DNA of 64,000 nucleotides from Cohnella sp. SGD-V74 (GCF_003001675.1 NZ_PVYW01000010.1:1-64000), one strand, 5' to 3'. Positions 6,941 through 15,974 are shown, numbered from the stretch's first letter. Translations and numbers: made by a program. Notes: a model not told the origin generated them from the letters alone.

Positions 6941-8365
6941 CTAATATTTCTTTAAAGATGCGCTTAATCTTCGAATCCCTTGCTCTATTCTTTCTTCGGT
7001 TAAATTTCCGTATCCGATAATGATTCGCCGGTTCTGGACGTCCTTACGGAAGGCATGCACGGTAACCGGATACACTTTGACCCCGTTGTCTTCGATGGCG
7101 GACAGCAGCTCGGGTGTAAAAGAAATTCCGGCGAATTCGGCGACGAGATGGATGCCCGTCGAATGGCCGAGAATGTTCACCGCTTCGCCGAACGCATGGC
7201 GCAGCTGCCGAATCAGGAAGTCCCGGCGCTTGCGGTACAGCTTCTTCATTTTCGCGACGTGGCGATCCAGATGGCCTTCCTCAATGAATTCGGCCAACAC
7301 AAGCTGTTCGAGGGACGGCGTATGGAGATCCGTAAGCCATTTCAAGCTCCGGGCGCTCTGCACGAGAGACGGGGGGAGGATGATGTAGCCCATGCGCAGC
7401 GCCGGAGACAAAATTTTGCTGAACGTGCCGATATAGACGACGCGTTCCGGGTCCAAGCCTTGCAGAGAACTGACCGGCGCACTTTCGTAACGGAATTCGC
7501 TGTCGTAGTCGTCCTCGACGATATAGCTTCCGGTCCGGGCCGCATATTGGATCAACTGGACGCGCCGCTGGATCGGAAGCACGCCCCCGATCGGAAATTG
7601 ATGGGACGGCGTGACGTAGATGAACTTGGGGCGGATGTCCGAGGGCAGCAGCTCGGTCATCATGCCGGAATCGTCGACGGGAATCGGATGGAGCTTCGCT
7701 CCGGGGAGCGAGAACATCGTATGGATCTCGTAGGTAAGCGGATCCTCCATCAGGACATCCGATTTTCCGGTCAGCAGCAGCTTGGCAATCAGGGAGATCG
7801 CTTGGGTAGCCCCGGTCGTCACGAGCAGCTGTTCCGGCTCGCAGACGACGCCCCTGCTCCGGCGCAAGTACCGGGCGAGCACGCTGCGCAGCTCATGCCG
7901 GCCCTCCGGGCGGCCGTAACCGAACGCTTCCGCCGAGGCGTCGGCGCAGATCCGCTTGGCCAGTTCTCCCCACAGCTTCCTTGGGAACAGGTCGAGGGCG
8001 GGAACGCCGTGGCGAAAGTCGATCAGATCCCTTTTTCGGACTGGAGCACCCTCGAAAGACGGTTGCGAGACGGGCGAGACCGATGGGGAACCCGCTGGAA
8101 CGGAGTGCAGCAGATGGGTTCCTTCCGCGACGAACGTTCCGGAGCCGTGCCGGCCCTCGATGTAACCTTCCGCAAGCAATTGCTCGTATGCCTCCACGAT
8201 AACCGTTCGCGACACTTGCAGGCTGGAAGCCAATTCTCGCGTACTGGGCAGCTTCTCCCCTCCCTGCAGCTCCCCGTGCAGTATCCTTTGGCGGAAGCTC
8301 TCGTAGATTTGCCGGAATAAGGGCGTTCCGGAGGCTCGATCGATCGCCGTCCAGGTCATATCCAT
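6941..8365 (-). CDS. GntR/MocR-family transcriptional regulator with aminotransferase-like domain
   Basis: 474 residues from ATG 8365, chosen because GGAGGAAA lies directly upstream; an in-frame extension to 8401 has no such site. Residues 1-75 form a GntR winged helix (GEKLPSTRELASSLQVSRTV). After a linker comes a fold-type I aminotransferase-like domain with the PLP lysine motif GTFSKILSPALRMGY. MocR proteins use PLP or an amino-donor as effector and usually control a divergent gene; here that is the proline-dehydrogenase-like gene at 8493, and an inverted repeat lies between them. The target pathway (amine, amino acid or vitamin B6) cannot be told from the sequence alone. Confidence 0.93.
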   Translation of the reverse strand: MDMTWTAIDRASGTPLFRQIYESFRQRILHGELQGGEKLPSTRELASSLQVSRTVIVEAYEQLLAEGYIEGRHGSGTFVAEGTHLLHSVPAGSPSVSPVSQPSFEGAPVRKRDLIDFRHGVPALDLFPRKLWGELAKRICADASAEAFGYGRPEGRHELRSVLARYLRRSRGVVCEPEQLLVTTGATQAISLIAKLLLTGKSDVLMEDPLTYEIHTMFSLPGAKLHPIPVDDSGMMTELLPSDIRPKFIYVTPSHQFPIGGVLPIQRRVQLIQYAARTGSYIVEDDYDSEFRYESAPVSSLQGLDPERVVYIGTFSKILSPALRMGYIILPPSLVQSARSLKWLTDLHTPSLEQLVLAEFIEEGHLDRHVAKMKKLYRKRRDFLIRQLRHAFGEAVNILGHSTGIHLVAEFAGISFTPELLSAIEDNGVKVYPVTVHAFRKDVQNRRIIIGYGNLTEERIEQGIRRLSASLKKY

Positions 8366-8377
8366 TTTCCTCCGTGC

Positions 8378-8428
8378 AAAGTGGTATGGTCGAAAATTCA
8401 ATTAAGTGATCCTGTTATAGTCCACTTT
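8378..8428. promoter_or_regulatory. Inverted repeat in the divergent MocR promoter region
   Basis: AAAGTGG (8378-8384) and CCACTTT (8422-8428) are exact inverted copies 44 bp apart between the MocR start and the divergent gene. Paired AAAGTGG-type boxes are plausible MocR operator halves. They lie where both divergent promoters would be. Confidence 0.5.
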
Positions 8429-8492
8429 AACACGGTACATTAGGGCTGGGAAGTCCGAAAAAGGAATCGGTGAAGAGGAGTGGCGGGAATAT

Positions 8493-9218
8493 ATGAACAT
8501 GGGGTCGGGGGGAGCGGTCGTCGGAATGAGGCGGGAGGACGCCGTATACGAAGCGGTCAGGCTAATGTATCGGGGTTATTCCACTTCGTTGGCTTATATA
8601 GGAGGAGAAGCGAACGGAGCGCGCGAGTGCGTTGCCGCGAAGAACGAGCTGAGAAGGCTCATCGACATGCTCGGCGTCGCCGGAAGGTCGTCGACGATTT
8701 TGGTGGAGCTTTCCCGAATCGGCCTGGGCGTCGACGAAGAGCTTGCTTTTCGCCAACTGGAAGAGCTGGTCCGGGAAGCCTCCGTGTATGGCATAGCGAT
8801 CACGATAGACGCGGAGAAGCCGAATCGGACGGCGAGCGTGCTGGATATTTACAAGAGAGCAGCCAGCCGTTACCCGGGTATCGGCGTTACGCTGCGGGCG
8901 AATTCGCAGGATGCAGAGGAAGAACTGAACGAGATTTTGCCGTTCTCGGGACGAATTCGCATTCTGGAAGGAGAGGAGGGGGACACGGCCGCGTACCTTC
9001 GGCTGGCCCGCAGGGCGATCGCATCGGGACGCCTCGTTTCGTTGGCCGCGAACGACGAGGCCATTCGCCGTGAAGCCCGGAGCGTAGGGCTGCTGGCGGC
9101 CCTGAATGTGGAGGTCGAACTGCCTTACGGCACGCGTTCCGAACTGCTGGACGAGGCGAGGACCCGTGGAGACCGGCCGAGGGTAATCTTGGCCTACGGA
9201 GGACAAGCGATGGTATAA
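8493..9218 (+). CDS. Proline dehydrogenase-like protein, short and probably inactive
   Basis: 241 residues, against about 300 for monofunctional proline dehydrogenases. The order of conserved blocks is recognisable: TILVELSRIGLGVDEEL (the substrate/FAD strand), ITIDAEKPNRTASVLDIY, then RIRILEGEEGDTAAYLRLA where the family normally has a VKGAY-type block, and finally VELPYGTRSELLDEA plus RVILAYGG. The Lys and aromatic positions of the VKGAY block are replaced by acidic residues, so FAD or substrate binding is doubtful. It is divergent from a MocR regulator and 52 bp before a response-regulator gene. A repurposed or decaying paralogue is my reading. The start at 8493 is tentative because AAGAGGAG is about 12 nt upstream. 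Confidence 0.65.
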   Translation: MNMGSGGAVVGMRREDAVYEAVRLMYRGYSTSLAYIGGEANGARECVAAKNELRRLIDMLGVAGRSSTILVELSRIGLGVDEELAFRQLEELVREASVYGIAITIDAEKPNRTASVLDIYKRAASRYPGIGVTLRANSQDAEEELNEILPFSGRIRILEGEEGDTAAYLRLARRAIASGRLVSLAANDEAIRREARSVGLLAALNVEVELPYGTRSELLDEARTRGDRPRVILAYGGQAMV

Positions 9219-9270
9219 TGAATCCAACCAAGACGGATCGGCCTTGCGCCAGTCGGGGGAGGATGAGCGA

Positions 9271-10434
9271 GTGAGAGTGATCCTGGTAGACGATGAGCCG
9301 TTAGCATTGAGGAGTCTGAGAAGGGCTCTTCTGAACGAGACGAACGATCTGACGATCGCTGCCGAATACTCCAATCCGTACGAAGCGATGTCCGGCATTC
9401 TGGAGCATCGTCCGGATGCGGTATTTCTGGATATACAGATGCCCAAGATCGACGGTTTGAAGCTTGGCAAACAAATTCAAGCCGCCCTGCCGGGAATAGA
9501 AATCGTATTCGTGACCGGCTACGATAGATATGCCGTGAAGGCTTTCGAGCTCTATGCCCTGGACTATGTCTTAAAGCCTGTGAACAGCCAGAGATTGCGC
9601 CAGACATTAGAGAGGGTTAAAGAGAAGCTGGCCATAAAAGGCGCCCGGCAAGCTCCAACAGGGGATGTTCCTTACGTTCGCTGCTTGGACCGGATTCGCT
9701 TCCAGCTGCCGGACGCGGAGGAGCAGGCTCCCAAGTGGCGGACGAGCAAGGCTCAAGAGCTGTTTGCCTATCTTCTTCATCACCGAAATCGCACGGTGGG
9801 CAGGAGCGTTCTGCTGGAATTGCTGTGGCCCGAGGTCGAGGAGTCCAAGGCGGCGCAGCATCTGTATACCGCGATCTATCATATTCGAAAAACGTTGAAG
9901 GCCTGCGGGCTGGAGGGAATCTCGATTCACATCGGAGAGCTGGAGAGCGGCTACCAGATGGATCTCGGGGATTCCCAGGTGGATGCGGAGGTCTGGGAAG
10001 ACGAAATCAGGCGGCTGGGCGCCCTCGACGAGAATAGCGCGGAGCTCTACGAAAGCGCGCTGGACAAATACTCGGGCGATTATCTGGGAAGCTACGAATA
10101 CTTGTGGGCGGAGCATGAACGGGAACGCCTGAGACTGCTGTGGCAGCATCAGATGAAAAAGCTGGGCGAATTCTACGAGGTTCGGGGCGTGGCGGACAAG
10201 GCGGTCGGCATCCATCGGAAAATACAGATGAGATGCCCGGACGCGGAAGACAGTTATTTCTCGCTGATGAAGCTGTATGACGGGCTGGCCGATCCGGCCG
10301 GCGTCGAGGAGCAATACTGGCTTCTGAAGGAAAAGGTGGAGCGCGAGCTGGAGCTTCCGGTCAGCTCCGAGATTACGGATTGGTATGAACGTTGGAAGAC
10401 GCAAGAAGGCGCTTCGCTTATGCCGAACCGCTGA
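9271..10434 (+). CDS. Response regulator with SARP-type DNA-binding and BTAD domains
   Basis: 387 residues from GTG 9271 with GGGGGAGGA upstream. Residues 1-120 are a receiver domain: VILVDDEPLALRSLRRALL (acidic pair), AVFLDIQMPKIDG with the phospho-Asp, FVTGYDRYAV, and LDYVLKPV with the conserved Lys. Residues 150-245 form an OmpR/SARP-type winged helix (LFAYLLHHRNRTVGRSVLLE) and 255-380 a bacterial transcriptional activator domain of TPR-like helices. No kinase is adjacent. The next gene is the SLH surface protein, and a terminator separates them, so it is not an operon. Its start follows the previous stop by 52 bp, so co-transcription with the proline-dehydrogenase-like gene is possible. 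Target unknown. Confidence 0.9.
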   Translation: MRVILVDDEPLALRSLRRALLNETNDLTIAAEYSNPYEAMSGILEHRPDAVFLDIQMPKIDGLKLGKQIQAALPGIEIVFVTGYDRYAVKAFELYALDYVLKPVNSQRLRQTLERVKEKLAIKGARQAPTGDVPYVRCLDRIRFQLPDAEEQAPKWRTSKAQELFAYLLHHRNRTVGRSVLLELLWPEVEESKAAQHLYTAIYHIRKTLKACGLEGISIHIGELESGYQMDLGDSQVDAEVWEDEIRRLGALDENSAELYESALDKYSGDYLGSYEYLWAEHERERLRLLWQHQMKKLGEFYEVRGVADKAVGIHRKIQMRCPDAEDSYFSLMKLYDGLADPAGVEEQYWLLKEKVERELELPVSSEITDWYERWKTQEGASLMPNR

Positions 10435-10472
10435 GGGAACGCGAGTCCTGGACCGCTCACACACGATAAATA

Positions 10473-10520
10473 GGGCTGCTCTTGAAGGGAGAACGTCTCT
10501 CTTCAGGGAGCGGCCTTTTT
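10473..10520 (+). terminator. Rho-independent terminator after the REC-BTAD regulator
   Basis: GGCTGCTC TTGAAGGGAGA pairs imperfectly with TCTCTCTTCAGGGAGCGGCC and ends in TTTTT at 10515-10519. Confidence 0.75.
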
Positions 10521-10643
10521 GCTGCAGGCGGTTGTCTAGGGTTTGTCTAGGCGGGGGTGGTAAACTCTTACACATCACTGTAGAAGGGTGGGGATTTATT
10601 TGAATTCCCGCTGCACAAAATCGAATTATCGGGAGGATTGGAT

Positions 10644-13600
10644 TTGAAAACGATCAAGAAGATGCAAATGTCTTTGTTGTCGCTGCTTATCGTAATGTCA
10701 TCTTTGCTTGCCCCGCTGCCTGCCTTTGCGGCCGGAGGGGACGAGATCTACGTATCTGCAAGCGGGGACGACCTTAACAATGACGGGAGTGAATCAAGCC
10801 CGTTTGCAACTATGGGCAAGGCATTAACGGAAGTTGATACTGCGGGAACGATCGTTCTTTTGAGCGACATTGCTTTGGAGGGAACGTTGAACCTTTCGGC
10901 AACGGGAAAGACGGTGACGATTCAATCTGCCCCGGGTCACAAGTATTCGATCAAGAGAGCCGAGAGCTTTACGACGGCTGACCTGATGAATATCAGCGGT
11001 GGAAATATTACCTTCGATAACTTGATAATTGACGGCAATAATGTCGCGATAAGCGCTGCAAGATATGGCATCTATGTATCGGGAGGAACGAATCTTCTTC
11101 TGGATCGCGTGGAGATTAGCAACCATATTGTTACGGCGGGCAGTTCTACCGCAGCGGTCTTAATGGTCTACGGAAGCTCTACAAAGGTCACGATAAGAGA
11201 AGGTTCGCTGGTTCGAAACAATGAGGTTAGAGGGTATCTCAAAGATAATCCTCCATCGGTAATGGGCGCAGGAACAAGAGGCGTACTTGCTATCGAAGGC
11301 GGTTTGATTACAGAAAATGAGGTAGTTGCCGACAGCAACGGTGTTATTATCGGAATTGGACTCTACCAGACCCCGCGTTTTGAAATGACAGGAGGAAATA
11401 TAACAGGCAATAAGCTGTTAGGCACGGAATTGGACGAGAATGACAACACAATAGGCAACGTGGCGGTTTATATGCGAGGCCGTGCGGATCAAGCCCGCTT
11501 TGACTTCGGCGGAACGGCCTATGTATACGATAATCTGAATGCGCAAGGAAATCAGCGCAATGTATATTTGAAAAACAAGGCCGATAACGGATCTTACCAA
11601 GCTGCATATCTAACCTTGACCCGCGAGATGGAAGCCGGAGCGAAGGTCGGAGTTTATGCCGGCATTATGCCGGATGAAGTTACGTACCCGACAATTGAGA
11701 TTGCACGAGGCGGAAGCGGTTATCAGGCATCAGTGACGGATGCAGTTTATTTCTCGGCCGACATTAATACGACTGCGGCAGTTAAGCATGTCGTGGACGG
11801 ATCGACTCCGAAAATCGTTCTGGAATACAGTATGCCTATAGCGCTTCAACTCGACGAACCGGAGGCAGGGCAGATCGTCGGAACGCAGCCGACCGTCAGC
11901 GGGACGGGAACGCCTGGCGTACGGGTGACGGTGACGCTGGTCAACATTGCAAACCCTTCTGAATCTATAGAAGAAGAAGTCACGATCCAAGGGGATGGCA
12001 CCTGGGAGTTTACTCCTTCTACGAAGCTGCCGTCCGGAGACTATACGCTCAGAGTAACGGCCTCCGATGGCACTGTCTCGGCAGGGCCGGAGATTAGAGC
12101 GATTACCGTAGTAGACAAGGCGGATCTGGAAGCGAAAGTGGCGGAGATCAACGGGACTCTGTCCGCAGCCGATTATACGCCGGAAACCTGGTCCGCGCTG
12201 CAGGACGAATTATCGGATGCGCTGGGCACGCTTGTCAATGGCGGCGCCACGCAAGCGGATGTGGATCAAGCTCTGAATGACTTGATTGCCAAGGTTGCGG
12301 CATTGCGGACGCCTGCTCCGACGACGGTGACGTTGTTCCAATCGGAAACCGATGGAAATCGGATCGTTCTGCTGTTCGATCAGGAAGTTGAACTAACGGA
12401 TTTGACAGATTTTACGGTGACCGTAGACGATGATGCCACTACGCCGTCCGGGTGGTCGATCGACCCTTCGGATAAGAAGAGGCTTGTGTTAACGTTGCCT
12501 TCGGCAACGGACGTCGGGGATAAAACGGTCAAAGTCAAATATGACGGCAACGGCAATTTGACAAGCGTAGACCATGTGCCTGTCGTCGACTTCGAGAAGA
12601 CGGCGCTGGACCCGTTCTCCTCGGCGCTCAGAATTACGACACCAAGCGCGGCAACGGTCTCCGTGCCGAGACCGGCAATCGCGGGTACGGCGGAGGCAGG
12701 TTCGACGGTGACGGTCGTCATTAAGGACGGAGCCGGCTATGAATTGTCCACTGTCGTAACCGCGGATGCGGACGGCCGCTGGTCGTTCACGCCTAGCGAG
12801 GACCTGGCCGATGGCAGCTATACAATTGAAGCGACGGCTGCGAAGGGCGGCCAGAGCTTTACCGTTTCCAAGCCGCTCGCTGTCGATACAACGGAACGTC
12901 CTGGTTTGTCGGCACTCCAATTGAACAGCTGGAACGGAACGCCGATCGGCGTGTCCCCGGTTTTCGACAGCGGTACGTATAAGTATTCGGCTTCCGTTGC
13001 GAACAGCGTGTACGGCGTGACGCTGGAATCGCTGGCGCTCTTCCCTGGATCGACGATTCAGGTGTCCGTGAACGGCGGAACGCCGCAGACGGTTGACAGC
13101 GGTACGGCCAGCGGCTTGCTGCCGCTGAATGTCGGCGCGAATACGATTATCGTCAAGGTTACCGACGATAAAGGCAACGAAACCGAATACGAAATCACCG
13201 TAACGCGAGCGGGCAGCGGCAGCTCGGGCGGCGGTTCCGGCAGCGGAGGAACGCCTTCGCAGCCCGAAGACAAATCGGGCATCCAGACTTCCGTGAACGA
13301 TAAGGATGAGCCGTTTGCGACAGGAACGGTAACCGATAACGGAGGCCGTTCGACTACGGCCGTGCAAGTCGATCCCGACAAACTGAAGGAGAAGCTGGCG
13401 CAAGGCAGCGGACAGAAGCTGAAAATCCACTCTCCGAACGAAGGAGACGTGAAGGTAGACGGCCTGACCGCGGCGGACGTGAAGCAAATCGCGGACAAAG
13501 GCGCGAGCCTGGAGATCAGCAACCCGCTGGCCATCTACCCGGTTCCTGGCGGCAAGATGGATTTGAGCGGCGTATCCGGTCAACTGGGCAATGCGGCGTT

Positions 13601-14531
13601 GGGCGACATTGCGGTGCATATCGACATCAAGCGCTCGCCGGAGGCGCTGATCAACAACGCGCAGAGCCAAGCGGCTTCCAAAGGCTACGAGCTGCTCGTG
13701 CCTCCGGTCGATCTGGATCTTACGTTTACCAGCGGAGGCAAGACGGTTCGTTCGGAACAATTGAACGGCTATGCGCCGAAGTATATCGCCCTGCCGGAAG
13801 GCATCGATCCGAATCGGATTACGACCGGCGTGATCGTCAATCCGGACGGCAGCGCGTTCCACGTGCCGACCGTCGTGACGAAGATCGACAGTCGTTACTA
13901 TGCGTTGATTAACGACCTGCGCAGCAGCGGTTCCTACTCGGTCATCTGGAATCCGCAGGATTTCGACGATGTGAGAACTCACTGGGGCAAGGCGGACGTG
14001 AACAACATCGCTGCAAGACTTAGTCTCGCCGGCAACGGGGACAATACGTTCTCGCCGGACCGCAACGTAACGCGTTCCGAGTTCTCGGAGATCGTCGTCG
14101 TCGGTCTGGGTCTGATGCGCCAGAGCGCGCCTCAGAATCAGTTCCCCGATGTCCCGGCTCTGGCTTGGTACCGCAATTCCGTCGCGATAGCCAACGAATT
14201 CGATATTGTCCGAGGCTACAACGACGGCAACTTCTACGGAACCCGTCAGATTACGAGAGAGCAAGGCTTTGCCATGATCGCCCGGGCTCTTCGCCTGATT
14301 AATCCGCAGGCTTCGCTCAGCGAACAGCGCATTGGCGAACTGCTGTCGAAATACGAAGACGCGGCCAACGTTTCCGCGTGGGCAAGGGAAGACGCGGCGC
14401 AGCTGATTGCAGCCGGAATCGTGCAAGGCAACGGAGCGGACACGCTCAAGCCGAAGACCAACATGACTCGCGCCGAAGTAACGGCCTTGATCGCAAGACT
14501 GCTCAAAACAACCGAACTGATCGACAAGTAA
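10644..14531 (+). CDS. Secreted multidomain S-layer-homology surface protein
   Basis: 1295 residues from TTG 10644, placed 7 nt after GGGAGG; TTG 10638 would touch that site. A signal peptide (1-28, cleavage after AFA) precedes a right-handed beta-helix of the pectate-lyase/DUF1565 kind (about 32-390, IYVSASGDD). Next come an Ig-like domain (397-490), a FIVAR-like three-helix module (490-557), an SbsA/SwmB-like Ig domain (556-650), another Ig-like domain (665-750), a cadherin-like beta-sandwich (752-853), a Gly/Ser linker, an unassigned region (872-1107) and three SLH domains (1111-1295). SLH domains bind pyruvylated cell-wall polymers, so the protein is cell-surface anchored. The beta-helix may bind or cut polysaccharide; no catalytic set was identified. 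Confidence 0.93.
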   Translation: MKTIKKMQMSLLSLLIVMSSLLAPLPAFAAGGDEIYVSASGDDLNNDGSESSPFATMGKALTEVDTAGTIVLLSDIALEGTLNLSATGKTVTIQSAPGHKYSIKRAESFTTADLMNISGGNITFDNLIIDGNNVAISAARYGIYVSGGTNLLLDRVEISNHIVTAGSSTAAVLMVYGSSTKVTIREGSLVRNNEVRGYLKDNPPSVMGAGTRGVLAIEGGLITENEVVADSNGVIIGIGLYQTPRFEMTGGNITGNKLLGTELDENDNTIGNVAVYMRGRADQARFDFGGTAYVYDNLNAQGNQRNVYLKNKADNGSYQAAYLTLTREMEAGAKVGVYAGIMPDEVTYPTIEIARGGSGYQASVTDAVYFSADINTTAAVKHVVDGSTPKIVLEYSMPIALQLDEPEAGQIVGTQPTVSGTGTPGVRVTVTLVNIANPSESIEEEVTIQGDGTWEFTPSTKLPSGDYTLRVTASDGTVSAGPEIRAITVVDKADLEAKVAEINGTLSAADYTPETWSALQDELSDALGTLVNGGATQADVDQALNDLIAKVAALRTPAPTTVTLFQSETDGNRIVLLFDQEVELTDLTDFTVTVDDDATTPSGWSIDPSDKKRLVLTLPSATDVGDKTVKVKYDGNGNLTSVDHVPVVDFEKTALDPFSSALRITTPSAATVSVPRPAIAGTAEAGSTVTVVIKDGAGYELSTVVTADADGRWSFTPSEDLADGSYTIEATAAKGGQSFTVSKPLAVDTTERPGLSALQLNSWNGTPIGVSPVFDSGTYKYSASVANSVYGVTLESLALFPGSTIQVSVNGGTPQTVDSGTASGLLPLNVGANTIIVKVTDDKGNETEYEITVTRAGSGSSGGGSGSGGTPSQPEDKSGIQTSVNDKDEPFATGTVTDNGGRSTTAVQVDPDKLKEKLAQGSGQKLKIHSPNEGDVKVDGLTAADVKQIADKGASLEISNPLAIYPVPGGKMDLSGVSGQLGNAALGDIAVHIDIKRSPEALINNAQSQAASKGYELLVPPVDLDLTFTSGGKTVRSEQLNGYAPKYIALPEGIDPNRITTGVIVNPDGSAFHVPTVVTKIDSRYYALINDLRSSGSYSVIWNPQDFDDVRTHWGKADVNNIAARLSLAGNGDNTFSPDRNVTRSEFSEIVVVGLGLMRQSAPQNQFPDVPALAWYRNSVAIANEFDIVRGYNDGNFYGTRQITREQGFAMIARALRLINPQASLSEQRIGELLSKYEDAANVSAWAREDAAQLIAAGIVQGNGADTLKPKTNMTRAEVTALIARLLKTTELIDK

Positions 14532-14553
14532 GCGCGCAATTTCTATGTCCCCC

Positions 14554-14597
14554 AACAACCATTGCCGACTATCCAGTCGTCGATGGTTGTTTTTTTG
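14554..14597 (+). terminator. Terminator of the SLH protein gene
   Basis: AACAACCAT (14554-14562) pairs with ATGGTTGTT (14583-14591), with an inner CGACT/AGTCG stem, followed by seven T. It shares sequence with the hairpin at 16071-16114. Confidence 0.92.
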
Positions 14598-14745
14598 CGT
14601 TTGCAGCACAATCCGCAAACAAGAGATCGTTAAGCCGATGACCTCTCTTTTCGCGAGGAACTTGTTTAGTTTTTGTCCAGATGGCGGTGCTAGACTGGAA
14701 GCGAAATGAGGAATAATGTCGTTTCTTGTCGTTTTTTAGATCTAA

Positions 14746-15114
14746 TTTCAAGCATACGGCCATAACATGAAGAGCGGCATGATGTTTGCGGACTTGCTGA
14801 ATTACAAAAAAGAGAGCTACTATAAGGAGCATCCGACGGTTCGGTTCGACACGCTTTACGAGAAGGCGGAATACGAGATCGTGGCCGTTATTCTCTCGGA
14901 GGTCTATCGCAAATCGGACGACGTCTTTAAGTACTATCAGGTGGAAAAGACCGGATCGCCCGCCGAGTTCGATGCCTATGTCCGCAACATTAAAAAGCTC
15001 GCTCTCTATGATACGGGCGTGACCGCCCAGTACGGCGATCGGCTTATTGTTCTATCAACCTGCGAATACTCTACCGAAAACGGTCGGCTAGCGGTAGTCG
15101 CTCGCAAGCTTTAA
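14746..15114 (+). pseudogene. Class B sortase, 3' fragment
   Basis: The reading frame from 14746 gives FQAYGHNMKSGMMFADLL and, near the end, IVLSTCEYSTENGRLAVV. These are the catalytic His block (YGHN-MKSG-MFA), the TLSTC-type cysteine block and the downstream Arg of class B sortases. About 115-122 residues remain of a usual 220-250. A stop codon lies immediately upstream of the His block, and the N-terminal membrane anchor and first half are missing. An ATG at 14767 would begin after the catalytic His. The fragment sits just after the SLH gene. No partner NPQTN-type substrate gene is seen nearby. Confidence 0.85.
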
Positions 15115-15254
15115 GGGCTCCTGAATAATTTCCGTTTTGGGATTGGGACCGTCGGTATAGAAGCCGCTTGAAGAAACAATGCCACCAATTCCAGATAAAT
15201 GCTAATATATGCTATTCGTACAAACAATTAGTTCGTGATAGTTTTGTAGAAATC

Positions 15255-15283
15255 TAGTTTTACTAAGCGAAAAATGCTATAAT
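15255..15283 (+). promoter_or_regulatory. Putative promoter of the toxin-antitoxin pair
   Basis: A perfect TATAAT at 15278-15283, in AT-rich DNA unlike the neighbours, with a weak -35 (TAGTTT, 15255-15260) 17 bp upstream. Confidence 0.5.
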
Positions 15284-15354
15284 ATGTATATTGAAGATTC
15301 AGAAGATTTTTTTTTCATAGAACAGAATCTAACATACTCCGCAGTTGTAATCTT

Positions 15355-15370
15355 CTAGAATTAATTCTAG
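15355..15370. promoter_or_regulatory. Perfect 16-bp palindrome, probable antitoxin operator
   Basis: CTAGAATTAATTCTAG is its own reverse complement and runs directly into the antitoxin ribosome binding site AGGAGGTG. AGAAGATT (15301-15308) and AATCTTCT (15349-15356) form a second, outer inverted repeat. This is the expected place for autoregulation by a toxin-antitoxin complex. Confidence 0.65.
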
Positions 15371-15382
15371 GAGGTGAATATT

Positions 15383-15568
15383 GTGGGTGACAAAGAGGAG
15401 GAAGAGGATATGACTCTGCTTACCCCGAAGGTAAAACGCGCAGGTTCGTTATCCAATCATCCAAATTTTAACAAGAAAGTGCCTCGCTTAAATGTAGTGG
15501 ATGGTAAGGTACAGATCAATTCGGATGATCCGGAACAGCGTAAGTGGTTCGAGGAATTTAAAAAATAA
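15383..15568 (+). CDS. Small antitoxin-like protein upstream of a MazF/PemK-family toxin
   Basis: 61 residues from GTG 15383, six nt after AGGAGGTG. The N-terminus is acidic (GDKEEEEDM), then a basic middle (TPKVKRAGSLSNHPNFNKK), and an acidic C-terminal tail (INSDDPEQRKWFEEFKK) of the kind that wraps a MazF-fold toxin. No DNA-binding fold is obvious, and no named antitoxin family is recognised. It ends two bases before the toxin start, so the two are co-translated. The surrounding DNA is AT-rich compared with the window, which suggests horizontal acquisition. Confidence 0.75.
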   Translation: MGDKEEEEDMTLLTPKVKRAGSLSNHPNFNKKVPRLNVVDGKVQINSDDPEQRKWFEEFKK

Positions 15569-15570
15569 AA

Positions 15571-15939
15571 ATGAGCGTATCTGTCGGAGCGGTTTATTGG
15601 TTAGAAGTGACTTATCCAAGTACAGATGCAAGCGAAACTAGACCTGTTGCGATCATTGAAATTGATCATGGGATGCCTATATTTGTTACGTTTGTAGCGT
15701 TAACACATTCCAGAATTCAAGATTTCAATGGACGTTTTGATAAATGGAAAGTTCCACTTTTTAAGGGACGCGATGTGGGGTTAGGCGATCAATCCTTTGC
15801 GAAAGTAAATTGTATTGCCCAGGTCGATTCGACAGTTTTCCATGCTGAAAATTACATGGCAACACTCGATAAAATCGACCTCCATAATATCAGAAGAAAA
15901 GTGAAAGAATTTTTAGATTCTGGTGAAGAACCGTGGTAG
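15571..15939 (+). CDS. MazF/PemK-family toxin
   Basis: 122 residues. VGAVYWLEVTYP at the start and ETRPVAIIEI at about 21-30 match the opening SH3-like strands of the PemK/MazF (CcdB-fold) endoribonuclease family, where G-x-[IV]-[YW] and RP-[VA]-[LIV]-[IV] are conserved. A further VTFVALTHS block follows. The C-terminal helix (IRRKVKEFLDSG) is longer than in minimal MazF. Members usually cut mRNA at short sequences and are neutralised by the co-encoded upstream protein. The catalytic Arg/Thr pair may be in RP and THS, but I cannot confirm activity. Confidence 0.82.
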   Translation: MSVSVGAVYWLEVTYPSTDASETRPVAIIEIDHGMPIFVTFVALTHSRIQDFNGRFDKWKVPLFKGRDVGLGDQSFAKVNCIAQVDSTVFHAENYMATLDKIDLHNIRRKVKEFLDSGEEPW

Positions 15940-15942
15940 GCA

Positions 15943-15974
15943 GGCTGCTTCTCAAGTGAGAAGTGGCCTTTTTT
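15943..15974 (+). terminator. Terminator of the toxin-antitoxin operon
   Basis: GGCTGCTTCTCA (15943-15954) pairs with TGAGAAGTGGCC (15957-15968) and is followed by six T. Confidence 0.92.

Noticed and set aside
7055..8320. Plus-strand open frame of 421 codons opposite the MocR gene
   Set aside because: It is the antisense shadow of a well-supported gene in GC-rich DNA; the sequence is Arg/Gln/Asp-rich with no domain.
12489..14618. Minus-strand open frame of 709 codons opposite the SLH gene
   Set aside because: Antisense shadow. The plus-strand reading has signal peptide, Ig and SLH domains; this one has only low-complexity Arg-rich sequence.
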